A DNA stretch of 64,000 bases, taken from Neisseria zoodegmatis (GTDB lineage: Bacteria > Pseudomonadota > Gammaproteobacteria > Burkholderiales > Neisseriaceae). Of the stretch, positions 1 through 9,340 are shown one piece after another; positions within the stretch are counted from its first letter, which is position 1, and each line of letters starts with the position of its first letter. The DNA lies in contig NZ_LT906434.1 of assembly GCF_900187305.1 (NCBI RefSeq), positions 310,001 to 374,000 on the forward strand. Direction: 5' to 3'. The position numbers were made by a program, and so were the translations under genes. A model generated the notes under the pieces. It had not been told where the DNA came from. It saw only the letters and a program-made list of their open reading frames with translations, and made no database searches.

Positions 1-222
1 GCTGGCGGGCGCGGCAAAATAGAGCAGCAGGCCGTTGTCTATGGGTTGGCCGTCTGAATCCAAAAAGTCGGTGTAAAGGGCAACGCGCGGCTTGGGCGTT
101 TTGCCGCCGCTGATTTGTTGTGCCAACGGCAACAGGTTTTTACCGGAAATGCGGACAACGCCGACACCGCCGCGCCCGGGGGCGGTGGCAATGGCGGCTA
201 TGGTGGGGCTGGGTGCAGACAT
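1..222 (-). CDS. mnmE: tRNA modification GTPase MnmE, N-terminal part (cut by window edge)
   Basis: The 74 visible codons are the start of MnmE, which with MnmG makes the cmnm5U wobble modification of certain tRNAs in the cytoplasm. The opening residues [20 protein letters not shown], followed by [11 protein letters not shown] and a [11 protein letters not shown] stretch, match the folate-binding N-terminal domain of the family. The GTPase domain and the C-terminal cysteine lie outside the window. The start at 222 is the first ATG before the conserved [12 protein letters not shown] motif; the ribosome-binding site in front of it is weak. Identification is firm; only the left end is missing. 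Confidence 0.93.
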   Translation of the reverse strand, partial: MSAPSPTIAAIATAPGRGGVGVVRISGKNLLPLAQQISGGKTPKPRVALYTDFLDSDGQPIDNGLLLYFAAPAS

Positions 223-269
223 GGGTTTATCTCGGAAATATCGGGAAATATATGGGGCGATTATAGCAA

Positions 270-304
270 AAGGCCGTCTGAAAAGATGTTTCAGACGGCC
301 TTTT
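270..304. terminator. DUS inverted pair
   Basis: AGGCCGTCTGAA is followed by its reverse complement and a T run, giving a stem with a short loop. It lies between two divergently transcribed genes (mnmE to the left, yjdM to the right), so it does not end either of them; it may mainly serve DNA uptake. Confidence 0.7.
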
Positions 305-448
305 GCCTTATCGCTTATAATGCTGGCTTTACACAAAGCAATACCTGTACCAAGCCCCAAAACGCACCGCCTAACGCCGAACAAAGCAGAAGAGGGCGGT
401 TGGATACAGATTCCCAACCACAACGACAAAGACAAAAAGGAACCCGCC

Positions 449-778
449 ATGACCTTACCCGCCTGCCCGCAATGCGGCTCAGAATTGACTTACCACGACG
501 GCGTGCAGTTCGTTTGCCCCGAATGCGCCCATGAATGGCAGGAAGGCGAAGCCGCTGCCGAAGAAGCACCGGTGGTGAAAGACGCCAACGGCACGCCGCT
601 GACCGACGGCGATACCGTCGTGCTGATTAAAGATTTGAAAGTCAAAGGCAGCTCGATGGTGATTAAGCAAGGCACCAAAGTGAAAGGCATCCGCCTGCAG
701 GAAGGCGACCACGACATCGCCTGCAAAATCGACGGCAGCGCCATGAACCTGAAATCGGAATTCGTGAAAAAAGCCTAA
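449..778 (+). CDS. yjdM: YjdM/PhnA-family zinc-ribbon protein
   Basis: A 109-residue cytoplasmic protein of the YjdM (formerly PhnA) family, close to the usual length of about 111. A zinc ribbon at the N-terminus has cysteines 6, 9, 23 and 26 (CPQC...CPEC). It is followed by an acidic linker and the family core with [16 protein letters not shown] and a basic C-terminus. The biochemical role is not settled; the old phosphonoacetate hydrolase label belongs to an unrelated protein. The ATG at 449 was chosen because the sequence AAAAAGGA lies 6-7 bases upstream and the conserved zinc ribbon begins directly after it; the open frame upstream looks non-coding. Confidence 0.88.
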   Translation: MTLPACPQCGSELTYHDGVQFVCPECAHEWQEGEAAAEEAPVVKDANGTPLTDGDTVVLIKDLKVKGSSMVIKQGTKVKGIRLQEGDHDIACKIDGSAMNLKSEFVKKA

Positions 779-866
779 GCGGATTCGGGCATCGGCACCG
801 ACGTTTCTTTGCAAAACAATGTGCTAGAATGCGCGCAGCTGTTTGTAGCGAAGTTTGCGAGGCTCG

Positions 867-911
867 TTTTCAGACGGCCTCTTGCCATCTTTACCAGAGG
901 CCGTCTGAAAA
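867..911. terminator. DUS inverted pair downstream of yjdM
   Basis: Two DUS copies face away from each other (TTCAGACGGCCT then AGGCCGTCTGAA), giving a 16-bp stem with a 13-base loop, about 90 bases after the yjdM stop codon. There is no strong T run, so it may be an uptake site more than an efficient terminator. Confidence 0.6.
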
Positions 912-1125
912 CAAGCGATACGGATTTCGCCAAAGCGAAGCTGGTGAACTTCGCCAAAATGAACCAAAGCGCCCGCAAAACTGTCTGCACGGTTTACAGC
1001 CGATAAACTTGATTTTGGATGCAAGGCACAGCAAGGCCGCAGCAAAAACCAGTTTATCGCCTCATACCGCTTGATTTTTATTAAATACAGGCCGCCCGCC
1101 GGCCGCCTGCCACACCATCGAATTT
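912..1125. other. Non-coding region before mltA
   Basis: No convincing gene. The short open frames here lack ribosome-binding sites and family motifs. A minor inverted repeat around TTCGCCAAAGCGAA at about 935-965 is visible. The stretch presumably holds the mltA promoter, but no clear -35/-10 pair could be assigned. Confidence 0.4.
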
Positions 1126-2466
1126 ATGAACCGTTCAAATATCTACCGTCTCGCCCTGCTGGGCATTACCGCCGCCGTATTGGCCGCCTGCGGAACCAAA
1201 AAATCGCCGTCTATTACCAAACAGCCGCCGCGCACCGTGCCGCCCGTTGCAACGCCGGGCGAACCGATGCCCACCGGCACGCCGTCTCCGCAAGGCTACA
1301 CGCACACGCCCGGCGGCGGCGCCAGCTACACGGTCGTTCCCCACAACGCCATGCCGCAATGGAACGAACAGAATTTCTCCGAAAGCCTGCGCTCGTTCCG
1401 TCTCGGCTGCGGTAAGCTGCAAGCCCATCCGAACTGGCAAAACGTGTGCCGTCAGGCCGCCCAAACGCCTTATCAAAACGCCGCCGCCAAAGCCTTTTTC
1501 GAGCAATATTTCACGCCGTGGCAGGTGAGCGGCAACGGCAAACTCGGCGGCACGGTAACGGGCTATTACGAGCCGGTGCTGCACGGCGATGTGCGCAGCA
1601 CGCGCAAAGCCCGTTTCCCCGTGTACGGCATTCCGAACGACTTCGTGTCCGTAGAATTGCCGGCCGGACTGCGTAACAGCAAAACCACCGTGCGCATCCG
1701 CCCCAACGGTCAAAACAAAGGCGCAATTGACGCCAACGGCACCTACACCGCCGACCTGAGCCAATTCCCCATCACCGCCCGCACCCGCGCCTTGAAAGGC
1801 CGTTTTGTCGGCAACCGCTTCGTGCCTTACTATACCCGCGCCCAAATCAACGGCGGCGCACTCGACGGCAAAGCACCGATTTTGGGCTATGCCGACGACC
1901 CCGTAGAACTGTTTTTCCTGCACATTCAAGGTTCAGGCCGTCTGAAAACGCCCGACGGCCGCTACATCCGCTTGGGCTTTGCCGACAAAAACGAATATCC
2001 CTATGTATCTATCGGCCGCTACATGGCCGACCGGGGCTATCTGACTTTGGCGCAAACCACCATGCAGGGCATCAAAGCCTATATGCAGCAAAACCCGCAG
2101 CGTTTGGCCGAAGTTTTGGGCCAAAACCCGAGTTATGTGTTTTTCCGCCAACTGCCCGGTAACGACGACGGCCCCATCGGCGCACTCGGCACACCGCTCT
2201 TGGGCGAATACGCCGGCGCGGTTGACCGCCACTACATCACCCTCGGCGCACCGCTGTTTGTGGCCACCACCCATCCCGTCAACAACTACGCCCTTAACCG
2301 CCTGATTATGGCGCAAGACACCGGCAGCGCGATTAAAGGCGCCGTGCGCGTGGATTACTTCTGGGGCTACGGCGACGAAGCCGGCGCGGTGGCAGGCAGG
2401 CAGAAGCACACCGGTTATGTATGGCAGCTGCTGCCCAACGGCGTGATGCCGGAATACCGTCCGTAA
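1126..2466 (+). CDS. mltA: Membrane-bound lytic murein transglycosylase A (GNA33-like lipoprotein)
   Basis: A 446-residue outer-membrane lipoprotein that cleaves the MurNAc-GlcNAc bond in peptidoglycan to give 1,6-anhydro products. A signal peptide ends in the lipobox LAAC, with the lipidated cysteine at residue 22. A proline-rich linker (about 25-75) follows, then the MltA domain, with TGYYEPVLHG near residue 145, and the C-terminal 3D domain. Its three aspartates are at 398 (AQDTGSAIKG), 410 (VDYFWG) and 417 (GYGDEAG), where the catalytic acid is expected. In meningococcus the homologue is GNA33, needed for cell separation. A DUS is embedded in the coding region near 1935. A DUS terminator follows the stop. 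Confidence 0.95.
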   Translation: MNRSNIYRLALLGITAAVLAACGTKKSPSITKQPPRTVPPVATPGEPMPTGTPSPQGYTHTPGGGASYTVVPHNAMPQWNEQNFSESLRSFRLGCGKLQAHPNWQNVCRQAAQTPYQNAAAKAFFEQYFTPWQVSGNGKLGGTVTGYYEPVLHGDVRSTRKARFPVYGIPNDFVSVELPAGLRNSKTTVRIRPNGQNKGAIDANGTYTADLSQFPITARTRALKGRFVGNRFVPYYTRAQINGGALDGKAPILGYADDPVELFFLHIQGSGRLKTPDGRYIRLGFADKNEYPYVSIGRYMADRGYLTLAQTTMQGIKAYMQQNPQRLAEVLGQNPSYVFFRQLPGNDDGPIGALGTPLLGEYAGAVDRHYITLGAPLFVATTHPVNNYALNRLIMAQDTGSAIKGAVRVDYFWGYGDEAGAVAGRQKHTGYVWQLLPNGVMPEYRP

Positions 2467-2495
2467 GCAAAGGCAATTGCTGTAAAGCATAGAAA

Positions 2496-2528
2496 GAGGC
2501 CGTCTGAAATTTTCAGACGGCCTTTTTA
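2496..2528 (+). terminator. DUS hairpin terminator after mltA
   Basis: AGGCCGTCTGAAA paired with TTTCAGACGGCCT, a very short loop and five T, 30 bases after the mltA stop. Confidence 0.85.
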
Positions 2529-2593
2529 TTATTTATTATGTTTTGCCCCAGTCAAACCGTATGGCCGCCAACTCAAAAATGAATAAATGAATA

Positions 2594-2675
2594 CACGTCA
2601 TACTCGGGCTTGACCCGAGTATCTCCCAACCTTACTGAAATCTCGGATATCTGGGTCAAGCCCGAGTATGACGTA
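2594..2675. repeat. REP-like paired palindromic element
   Basis: Two copies of CGTCATACTCGGGCTTGACC lie in inverted orientation at about 2596-2623 and 2647-2673. Each carries an inner palindrome; in the left arm it is ACTCGGGCTTGACCCGAGT. The whole can fold into one long hairpin. A third, single copy lies at 41388-41415 in front of rnpB. The layout resembles bacterial REP/BIME sequences; whether it belongs to the neisserial dRS3 type is not decided. It sits between the convergent mltA and ispA genes. Confidence 0.75.
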
Positions 2676-2711
2676 CCGTGAAAAATCAAACCGATAAATT
2701 CGGGTTACACA

Positions 2712-3608
2712 TCAATTCTTACGCGCCACCACAAACTGCGCCAGCATCCGCAAATGTTCGGCCTTCTCACCGAACGCATCAATGATGTCCACCGCTTCGG
2801 CCACCAGCGTTTCCGCGTAACGGCGCGCTTTGGCCAAGCCCATCAGTTTTACATAAGTCGGCTTGTCGTTATCTGCGTCTTTGCCCGCTGTTTTACCCAG
2901 TGTGGCTGTGTCGGCTTCGCAGTCGAGCACATCGTCTATCACTTGAAACGCTAATCCGAGCTTGGCGGCATATTGGTCTAAACGCTGCAAATCTGCGTCG
3001 TTCAAATCGGGGCAGGCCAGTGCGCCCAAACCTACGGCGGCGCGGATAAGGGCGCCGGTTTTCAGGCTGTGCATGTGTTCCAATTCGTGCCGGTTCATGG
3101 GTTTGCCTACGTTGGCCAAATCAATGGCCTGCCCGCCTGCCATGCCGAGGCTGCCGGATGCTTGTGCCAATAAAGCGGTCATTTTCAGTTGGCGTGCGGC
3201 GGGTAGAGAGGTAGGACGGCTTAATACGTCAAAGGCCAATGTTTGCAGGGCATCGCCGGTTAAGAGGGCGGTGGCTTCGTCATATTGAACGTGGCAGGTG
3301 GGTTTGCCGCGGCGCAGGCTGTCGTTGTCCATTGCGGGCATATCGTCGTGCACCAGCGAGTAAACGTGTATCAGTTCTACCGCCGCCATGGCCTGTTCTA
3401 CCGCTTCGGTATCGGCATCGCCCAATTCGGAAGCGGCCAGCACCAGCAGCGGGCGCAGGCGTTTGCCGCCGCCGAGGGTAACGTAACGCATGGCTTGGTG
3501 CAGGGTGTGCGGCACAATATTTTCAGACGGCATCACGCGTTCAAGCACCAGTTCGGTTTGCGCCTGTGCTTTCAGCTGCCATGCTTGCAGATTATTCGCT
3601 TTGTTCAA
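2712..3608 (-). CDS. ispA: Farnesyl diphosphate synthase
   Basis: A 298-residue cytoplasmic prenyltransferase that condenses IPP with DMAPP and then GPP to give C15 farnesyl diphosphate for quinones and undecaprenyl carrier lipids. The first aspartate-rich motif is DDMPAMD (88-94), followed by RRGKPTCH, and the second is DDVLD (225-229). [10 protein letters not shown] near residue 46 binds IPP. The spacing DDx4D is typical of bacterial FPP synthases. Its start overlaps the end of xseB by 17 bases, so the two genes are very likely co-transcribed and translationally coupled, an arrangement common in proteobacteria. Confidence 0.96.
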   Translation of the reverse strand: MNKANNLQAWQLKAQAQTELVLERVMPSENIVPHTLHQAMRYVTLGGGKRLRPLLVLAASELGDADTEAVEQAMAAVELIHVYSLVHDDMPAMDNDSLRRGKPTCHVQYDEATALLTGDALQTLAFDVLSRPTSLPAARQLKMTALLAQASGSLGMAGGQAIDLANVGKPMNRHELEHMHSLKTGALIRAAVGLGALACPDLNDADLQRLDQYAAKLGLAFQVIDDVLDCEADTATLGKTAGKDADNDKPTYVKLMGLAKARRYAETLVAEAVDIIDAFGEKAEHLRMLAQFVVARKN

Positions 3609-3822
3609 GATTCAGCTCCTTCAGTTCGCCCGCATCAAGCACTTGCAGTTTCTGCTCTACTTCGGCCAGTTTGGCTTGGCAGTATTTCACCAGTTCGTTG
3701 CCTTCCTGATAGGCGGCCAGCGCGTCTTCCAACGGCATTTCGCTGCTCTGCATGGCTTGGGTGAGAGTTTCTAAACGTTTCAGGGCTTCTTCAAACGATT
3801 TGGGTGCGGCAAATTTTTTCAT
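3592..3822 (-). CDS. xseB: Exodeoxyribonuclease VII small subunit
   Basis: A 76-residue helical protein, the usual size for XseB, which binds in several copies to XseA to form exonuclease VII, a single-strand DNA exonuclease. The pattern [40 protein letters not shown] is the family signature. The ATG at 3822 was chosen because the family motif begins a few residues later; the open frame extends 25 codons further upstream without similarity. xseA is not in the window. It heads the operon with ispA. Confidence 0.95.
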   Translation of the reverse strand: MKKFAAPKSFEEALKRLETLTQAMQSSEMPLEDALAAYQEGNELVKYCQAKLAEVEQKLQVLDAGELKELNLEQSE

Positions 3823-3923
3823 ATCGCTAGGCTTGTGGAATAAAGGCGGTATTGTAACATTTTTGCGTAGATGGATTGTGTGGTTATAGAGAAGCAAATG
3901 CCGTGAATTGAAATACTGCTATA

Positions 3924-3966
3924 AGGCCGTCTGAAAACAGCAAGATTTTTCAGACGGCCTGTTTTG
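3924..3966. terminator. DUS hairpin between xseB start and dinG end
   Basis: AGGCCGTCTGAAAA, a 12-base loop, and the reverse complement. It can end dinG transcripts coming from the other side (minus strand): dinG stops at 3996. Confidence 0.7.
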
Positions 3967-3995
3967 GTTTTCCGGCTTCCAGCCCTGAAGCGGGC

Positions 3996-6125
3996 TTAAC
4001 CTATCCGCTTAAACGGCGGCAGGCAGGCGAGCATTTGACGGCCGTAGTTTTGGGTTTTCACGCGGTTGTCGAGTATGGTTACACGGCCGTAGTCCTGCTC
4101 GGTGCGGATCAGCCGCCCGACGGCCTGCACCAGTTTGATGCTGGCTTCGGGCACGGTGATTTCGATAAACGGATTGCCGCCGCGCTGTTCGATCCAGCGG
4201 TTTTGGGTTTTTTCGATGGGGTTGTCGGGCATGGAGAACGGCAGTTTGGCGATGATGACCTGCACGCAGGCTTCGCCGGGCAGGTCGAGACCTTCGGCGA
4301 AACTGTCCAAACCGAAAATGATGCTGGCGCGGCCGTCTGAAATGGCTTGGTAATGCTTTTGCAGCAGCACGGCTTTGGGCAATTCGCCTTGTACGAGCAA
4401 AAGCGGCAGGTAGTCTTCGGGCAGGCGCAGGGCGACATCCTGCATTTGTTTGCGCGAGGAAAACAGCACCAGCGTGCCGATGGCTTCGGCGGGCGAAATC
4501 AGCTTGGGCAGCCATTCTACGATAGCGGCGGTGTGCGCGGCGGGGTCTTTGGGGCTGGCGTGTACGGGCGGGATATACAATTCGCCCTGCGCGTCGAAAT
4601 CAAACGGGCTTTGCAGGGCGAGCGTGGTGGTTTCGGGCAGCCATTGCAGGCCGGTTTGGCGCAGAATCAGGTTGAAGCTGCTGAGCGATTGCAGGGTGGC
4701 GGAGGTGAGCACGGCACCGGCGGCGCGCCGCCACAGGTTGTTGGCCAAATAGGATGCGCTGCTGATGGGGCTGGCGTGGAAAAAGTAGTCGTTTTTGTCG
4801 TCGAGGCGGCGGGTTATCCATTTGGCCAGCGGTTCTTCGCCTTCGGCGGGCACGGTGGAAAGCAAATCCCATGTGGCGGTGATTTGTTCGATGCGGGCGC
4901 GGAATACGCCGAATTCGGTGCTCAGGCGGTCGATTTGCGCGCTGTTTTGGTCTTTGTCGCGGCGGGCGGCAGACAGGGCATCGTTCAAGCTGTTAGCGTG
5001 TTTATACAGGCTGCGGGCGGCGATGGCGGTGTTGGACACGGCCAATTCCAACGCTTCGGGAATTTTGCCGTCTTGCCACAACCACACCGATTCGTTGCTT
5101 TCAGACGGCCTCAATTCAGGCTCTTCGGATAAGTGGAACTGCCATTCGTGCAGGCTTTCGAGCAGCGCGGCGGCGGCTTCGTCGGCAAGGTTCGCCAGCT
5201 CTGCTTTGTCGGTTAAGGTAGCGATTTTGGCGATAACGGCGGGCAGTTTTTCCAACGCCCACACCGCTTGGTTCCACGAATGCTCGGCGGCAAACTGGCT
5301 CAGGGCTTTTTTGGGCAGGTGGTGCGCTTCGTCGATGCAGTAGAAGCTGTTTTCGGGAGCGGGCAGAATCACACCGCCGCCCATGCTGATATCGACCATC
5401 AGCAAATCGTGGTTGGCCACAACGACATCAACGGTTTCCAGCGTGTCGCGGGCGAGATAAAACGGGCATTCGGGGCGGTTGGGGCAGGCGGCTTTGAGGC
5501 AGCCGTAGTTGTCGTTGTTTACCTTCATCCAAACGGTGTCGTCGATTTTTTCCGGCCAAGTGTCGCGGTCGCCGTTGAAGCGGCGGGCGGAAAATTCGTC
5601 GGCGATGTCGCGCAGCAGCTTCAATTCTTCGGGCTTGGGTTTGCTGTCCCACAGCACGGCGGGGGCTTCGAAGCCGAGCAGGTTTTGCTGGGCGTTGCTT
5701 TGGGTGAGCTGGTAGAGTTTGTAGGGGCAGAGATAGCGCCCGCGGCCTTTGGCAAGCGCGAAGGTTAATTCCAAGCCGCTTTGTTCCACCAAAAACGGCA
5801 AATCGCGGTCAACCAACTGCTCTTGCAGGGCAACGGTGGCACTGCTCACAATCAGCCGCTTGCCGCGCGTTTGCGCCATGATGCCGCCGGCCAGAAGATA
5901 AGCCAAACTTTTGCCCACGCCGGTCGGCCCTTCGATCACGACTATGCTCTCGCCTTCGCGTTTGGGCGCTTCTTCGCCTTCGGCACGGGTTTGCGTGCGC
6001 GAAAAGGCGTTGGCAATGGCCGCAATCATCTCCCGCTGCGCGGCGCGCGGGCGGAAGTTGGGCAGGTTTTTGCCGATGTTTTGGTAATGGTCGCGGATGG
6101 CGTTTTTTTCTAAATCGGTGAGCAT
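3996..6125 (-). CDS. dinG: ATP-dependent iron-sulfur DNA helicase DinG
   Basis: A 709-residue superfamily 2 helicase related to XPD that unwinds DNA 5'-3', acts on R-loops and G-quadruplexes, and helps forks meet transcription. Walker A is GPTGVGKS at 66-73, and the Walker B/DEAH box CIDEAHH is near residue 265. Four cysteines at 133, 209, 214 and 220 have the spacing expected for the 4Fe-4S cluster of E. coli DinG. The C-terminal helicase half includes GLDSFAEGLDLPG and QAVGRLIRTEQDYG. Length is normal. A DUS lies within the coding sequence near 5098-5110. Another precedes the gene at 6127. Confidence 0.95.
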   Translation of the reverse strand: MLTDLEKNAIRDHYQNIGKNLPNFRPRAAQREMIAAIANAFSRTQTRAEGEEAPKREGESIVVIEGPTGVGKSLAYLLAGGIMAQTRGKRLIVSSATVALQEQLVDRDLPFLVEQSGLELTFALAKGRGRYLCPYKLYQLTQSNAQQNLLGFEAPAVLWDSKPKPEELKLLRDIADEFSARRFNGDRDTWPEKIDDTVWMKVNNDNYGCLKAACPNRPECPFYLARDTLETVDVVVANHDLLMVDISMGGGVILPAPENSFYCIDEAHHLPKKALSQFAAEHSWNQAVWALEKLPAVIAKIATLTDKAELANLADEAAAALLESLHEWQFHLSEEPELRPSESNESVWLWQDGKIPEALELAVSNTAIAARSLYKHANSLNDALSAARRDKDQNSAQIDRLSTEFGVFRARIEQITATWDLLSTVPAEGEEPLAKWITRRLDDKNDYFFHASPISSASYLANNLWRRAAGAVLTSATLQSLSSFNLILRQTGLQWLPETTTLALQSPFDFDAQGELYIPPVHASPKDPAAHTAAIVEWLPKLISPAEAIGTLVLFSSRKQMQDVALRLPEDYLPLLLVQGELPKAVLLQKHYQAISDGRASIIFGLDSFAEGLDLPGEACVQVIIAKLPFSMPDNPIEKTQNRWIEQRGGNPFIEITVPEASIKLVQAVGRLIRTEQDYGRVTILDNRVKTQNYGRQMLACLPPFKRIG

Positions 6126-6183
6126 TGAGGCCGTCTGAAAAGCGCTGGAAAAGAAAAGGTGTATTTTAGCATTGATTATAGAG

Positions 6184-6219
6184 AAGGCCGTCTGAAATCC
6201 TGTTTTCAGACGGCCTTTA
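6184..6219. terminator. DUS hairpin terminator
   Basis: AAGGCCGTCTGAAA and its complement around a short loop, directly downstream (minus strand) of the secreted-protein gene that stops at 6233 and upstream of dinG. Confidence 0.8.
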
Positions 6220-6232
6220 GCATATGGGCAGC

Positions 6233-6715
6233 TTAGGGGCGGTTTTGCGAAGCCAACCAGCCCGCAATGTCTTTACCCAACACGTTGGCGGTGCGGTAAA
6301 GCACGGAGCATGAGCCTTTGAAACCGCCGAACATACCGCCGGTCGAATTGCGTTTGAACGAATTTTGGGCTATTTCCCGGCCATCTTGATACAGGGTAGT
6401 GCTTAGCGAGATACCTTTCCAATGGCCGATAAAAGCACTACCGGCACTTATGGCCGATTCGATCTCGATTTTGGCGTAAACGGCCTGATTTTCGGGAGCA
6501 GTGCTGCGCACCACGTTTAAGCCTTTGGCAGCAGCATGTTTAACGACAGATTCAGACAAGACCGTGCCGATTTCCGTACATTCGGAAACAATCCGATGAT
6601 TAATGCGGCTTTCGTCTTGATAAGGAATTTTTTCGGCAATATGGATTTCCGAAGCGGAAGCAAAAGCCGCAGCCGTGCCGAGCACCAAGTAAAGTAAAAC
6701 GTTTTTCATTTTCAA
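6233..6715 (-). CDS. Secreted protein of unknown function
   Basis: A 160-residue protein with a clear signal peptide (MKMKNVLLYLVLGTAAAFASAS, cleavage near residue 22), so probably periplasmic. The mature part has two cysteines (about 45 and 136) that could form a disulfide. It also has a glycine-rich stretch GGMFGGFKGSCS and an amphipathic C-terminus. I do not recognise the family. The gene stands alone between pgk and dinG, both on the same strand, and has its own DUS terminator. An RNA polymerase site was not assigned. The start ATG has AGGACGG (read on the minus strand) 7-8 bases upstream. Confidence 0.75.
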   Translation of the reverse strand: MKMKNVLLYLVLGTAAAFASASEIHIAEKIPYQDESRINHRIVSECTEIGTVLSESVVKHAAAKGLNVVRSTAPENQAVYAKIEIESAISAGSAFIGHWKGISLSTTLYQDGREIAQNSFKRNSTGGMFGGFKGSCSVLYRTANVLGKDIAGWLASQNRP

Positions 6716-6883
6716 CCGTCCTCAATCTGTAAACCATTTGAATTAAAGCGTTACCGCGCCGAAGATTATACGCCCAATTTTTTTATGATCAGCATATTGA
6801 AATAGTTTACTGATAAACACATCAAAAAAATCGAGGAAAAGCCAACAGCCTTTCCCCGATAATGCTCAAAACTCAATGAAAGA

Positions 6884-8059
6884 TTAAGCGCGTTTTTCCA
6901 AAACCGCCACGGCAGGCAGCTCTTTGCCTTCCAAAAACTCAAGGAACGCACCGCCGCCGGTGGAAATGTAGCTGATTTGATCGGTAATGCCAAACTTGGC
7001 AATCGCCGCCAAAGTGTCGCCGCCGCCGGCAATCGAGAAGGCGCTGCTGTCGGCAATCGCTTTCGCCAGCACTTCGGTGCCGCCTGCGAATTGGTCGAAC
7101 TCGAACACACCCACGGGGCCGTTCCACACCACCGTACCGGCTTTTTTCAGTGCTTCGGCCAAGGCTGCGGCGGATTGCGGGCCGATGTCGAGAATCATGT
7201 CGTCTTCGGCCACGTCGTCGATATTTTTTACCGTCGCTTCGGCATCGGCGGCAAACGCCTTAGCCACCACTACGTCGGTCGGCAGCGGAACCACGCCGCC
7301 TTTGGCTGCCATTTTTTCCATGATTTTTTTCGATTCTTCCACCAAATCATGCTCGGCCAGCGATTTGCCGATGGGTTTGCCCGCAGCCAGCAGGAAGGTG
7401 TTGGCGATGCCGCCGCCGACGATCAATTGGTCGACTTTGTCGGCCAAGCTCTCGAGAATGGTAAGTTTGGTCGATACTTTGCTGCCGGCCACAATCGCCG
7501 CCAAGGGGCGGGCGGGCCCTTTGAGGGCTTTGCCCAATGCGTCCAACTCGTTTGCCATCAACACGCCGGCGCATGCCACCGGTGCGGCTTGGGCCACGGC
7601 TTCGGTAGAGGCTTGGGCGCGGTGGGCGGTGCCGAATGCGTCGTTCACAAACACATCGCACAACGCGGCGTAGGCTTTACCCAATTCCAAATCGTTTTTC
7701 TTTTCGCCTTTGTTGATGCGCACGTTTTGCAGCATGGCCACTCCGCCTGCCGCCAAAACGGGTTTGTTTTCGCGCCAGTCGTTCAACACTTTGACTTCTT
7801 TGCCCAACAATTTGCCCAAGTGGGCGGCAACCGGAGCCACGTCGTCTTCCGGATTGAATTCGCCTTCGGTGGGGCGGCCCAGATGCGACATCACAATCAC
7901 CGATGCGCCGTTGTCCAAGCAGTATTGAATCGACGCGATCGATGCACGGATACGGGTGTCGTCGCTGATGCTGCCGTCTTTAAACGGCACATTCATATCG
8001 GCACGGATTAAAACGGTTTTGCCTTGTACGTTTTGTTCGGTCAGTTTCAAAAATGCCAT
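6884..8059 (-). CDS. pgk: Phosphoglycerate kinase
   Basis: A 391-residue glycolytic enzyme that transfers phosphate between 1,3-bisphosphoglycerate and ADP. Diagnostic segments are [11 protein letters not shown] near the N-terminus, SHLGRPTEG (about 58-66), the hinge and ATP-site region [24 protein letters not shown], and GGGDTLAA in the C-terminal domain. The start at 8059 has AAGGAA upstream (minus strand) and begins with the expected [14 protein letters not shown]; the frame extends 11 codons further without support. In Neisseria this enzyme works in the lower Entner-Doudoroff/glycolytic route, as phosphofructokinase is usually absent. Confidence 0.97.
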   Translation of the reverse strand: MAFLKLTEQNVQGKTVLIRADMNVPFKDGSISDDTRIRASIASIQYCLDNGASVIVMSHLGRPTEGEFNPEDDVAPVAAHLGKLLGKEVKVLNDWRENKPVLAAGGVAMLQNVRINKGEKKNDLELGKAYAALCDVFVNDAFGTAHRAQASTEAVAQAAPVACAGVLMANELDALGKALKGPARPLAAIVAGSKVSTKLTILESLADKVDQLIVGGGIANTFLLAAGKPIGKSLAEHDLVEESKKIMEKMAAKGGVVPLPTDVVVAKAFAADAEATVKNIDDVAEDDMILDIGPQSAAALAEALKKAGTVVWNGPVGVFEFDQFAGGTEVLAKAIADSSAFSIAGGGDTLAAIAKFGITDQISYISTGGGAFLEFLEGKELPAVAVLEKRA

Positions 8060-8225
8060 GTCGGTTTCCTTGTCTGAATAAAATAAAGCCAATCAGCCGC
8101 ATTATGCGGGAAGCGGCAAAAGCGGTAAAGGCGCGAAACTTGAACGGTTGATTTGTGTCATGATTACAATCGATTACGCTGAACGTATAATCATGTTTTC
8201 AGACGGCCTCCCGAAGCACTCCGCC

Positions 8226-8696
8226 ATGACCATCCATATCAAACCCCTAAACCAATGCCCCCACCATATCGACGCGCTCGCCCGTGCGCTTTACACCGAA
8301 TGGCATGATTTCGCGCCGTGGAGCGATATGCGGAAAATCCTCGACCGCTACCGCCACGCCCTAACCGCCGCCGCCCCGCTGCCCAAAGTGTGGATGGCCG
8401 AAAACGGCCACGGCGCATTGCTCGGCTCAGCTTCGTTGAAAGAATACGATTTGCAGCATTACCCCGAAGAGCGCTACTGGCTGGGCGACGTGTTCGTGAT
8501 GCCCGAACACCGCGGCTGCGGTGCCGGCGGCGCCTTGGTAAAAACCTGTTTGCAGGCGGCGCGGCTATTGGAAATCGACAAACTCTATCTCTACACCCCC
8601 GACATGCAGCCGCTTTACGCCCGCTACGGCTGGCGGGAAACCGACAAACGCCAAGTGAACGGCGAAACGGTTTCGGTAATGGTGCTGGATTTATAA
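8226..8696 (+). CDS. GNAT-family N-acetyltransferase
   Basis: A 156-residue acetyl-CoA-dependent acetyltransferase of unknown substrate. The GNAT core is visible: LLGSASLKEYDL (beta4 region), WLGDVFVMPEHRGCGAGGALV with the acetyl-CoA pyrophosphate-binding motif (R/Q-x-x-G-x-G/A), and a C-terminal LYLYTPDMQPLYARYGWRE, as in many small GNAT proteins. The ATG at 8226 follows a DUS at 8195-8206 and starts the conserved fold; in-frame ATGs further upstream would add residues without similarity. It is divergent from pgk. The substrate cannot be inferred from context. Confidence 0.85.
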   Translation: MTIHIKPLNQCPHHIDALARALYTEWHDFAPWSDMRKILDRYRHALTAAAPLPKVWMAENGHGALLGSASLKEYDLQHYPEERYWLGDVFVMPEHRGCGAGGALVKTCLQAARLLEIDKLYLYTPDMQPLYARYGWRETDKRQVNGETVSVMVLDL

Positions 8697-8729
8697 GCCT
8701 TTTACACATACGCCTTTACAAAAAACCAG

Positions 8730-8735
8730 TATAAT
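8730..8735 (+). promoter_or_regulatory. Candidate -10 box for the lipoprotein gene
   Basis: A perfect TATAAT lies 46 bases upstream of the next start codon. No good -35 element is found at 16-18 bases, so this is a partial assignment. Confidence 0.35.
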
Positions 8736-8781
8736 GAAAGAACTACACTTGTTAAACCAAAAATAACCAAAAGGAATCATC

Positions 8782-9291
8782 ATGATGAACAAACGTTTTT
8801 CTGCATTGCTGCTCACCGGTGCCGCAGCCCTTGCCCTGTCAGCCTGCGCCAACAATTCCGCACCTTCCAACGAAAACCAAGCACAAGCCCAAAGCCCCGC
8901 CGTCAGCGGTTCGTGCCGTAGCATGGGCGAAGGCCGTAAAATCAACAACAAAGGCAAAAACGATGTTTACATGTGTTCCGCACGCGCCGCACTGAATTCA
9001 AGCGAAGCTAAAGAAGTGCTCAACCCCAACATCCGCGTAAGCTACGGCAACGTAGGCGGCAAAACCCTTGTTTCACGCCAAATAGCCAATGCCGTAGGCA
9101 AAACACCGGAAGAAGCCTGCCAACGCGCTTTCTTGAGCGCGGTAAAACGCTTCCAATCCACTGCCCAACGCCATAACAGCAAATCCGTACGCGTAGTCAG
9201 CTACTTCGACAAAAAAACCGTCGGCGGCGACCAATACGAATGCCACATCGGCACATGGAACAGCCGCGTCGTGCTGAAAGGCAATGTGTAA
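8782..9291 (+). CDS. Conserved lipoprotein of unknown function
   Basis: A 169-residue lipoprotein. The signal peptide ends in the lipobox LSAC (cysteine near residue 22), followed by a short Asn/Gln/Ala-rich linker. The mature domain has four cysteines (SGSCRSM, VYMCSA, EEACQRAF, QYECHIG), suggesting two disulfides. Homologues in Neisseria are, as far as I recall, annotated as hypothetical or misleadingly as excinuclease ATPase subunit; nothing here resembles UvrA. AAGGAATC lies just before the start. It is monocistronic, with its own terminator hairpin about 50 bases downstream. Confidence 0.8.
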   Translation: MMNKRFSALLLTGAAALALSACANNSAPSNENQAQAQSPAVSGSCRSMGEGRKINNKGKNDVYMCSARAALNSSEAKEVLNPNIRVSYGNVGGKTLVSRQIANAVGKTPEEACQRAFLSAVKRFQSTAQRHNSKSVRVVSYFDKKTVGGDQYECHIGTWNSRVVLKGNV

Positions 9292-9340
9292 TTTGTTTTA
9301 GGCTAATTGCTTAAACATAACTTAGATAGCAATAAAATAA

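Noticed and set aside
1135..1929. 264-codon minus-strand open frame opposite mltA
   Set aside because: Antisense shadow of mltA; composition (Gly/Ala/Val/Arg) is typical of reversed GC-rich coding DNA.
6977..8011. 344-codon plus-strand open frame across pgk
   Set aside because: Antisense to a complete pgk; rich in Phe, His and Gly with no recognisable motif.
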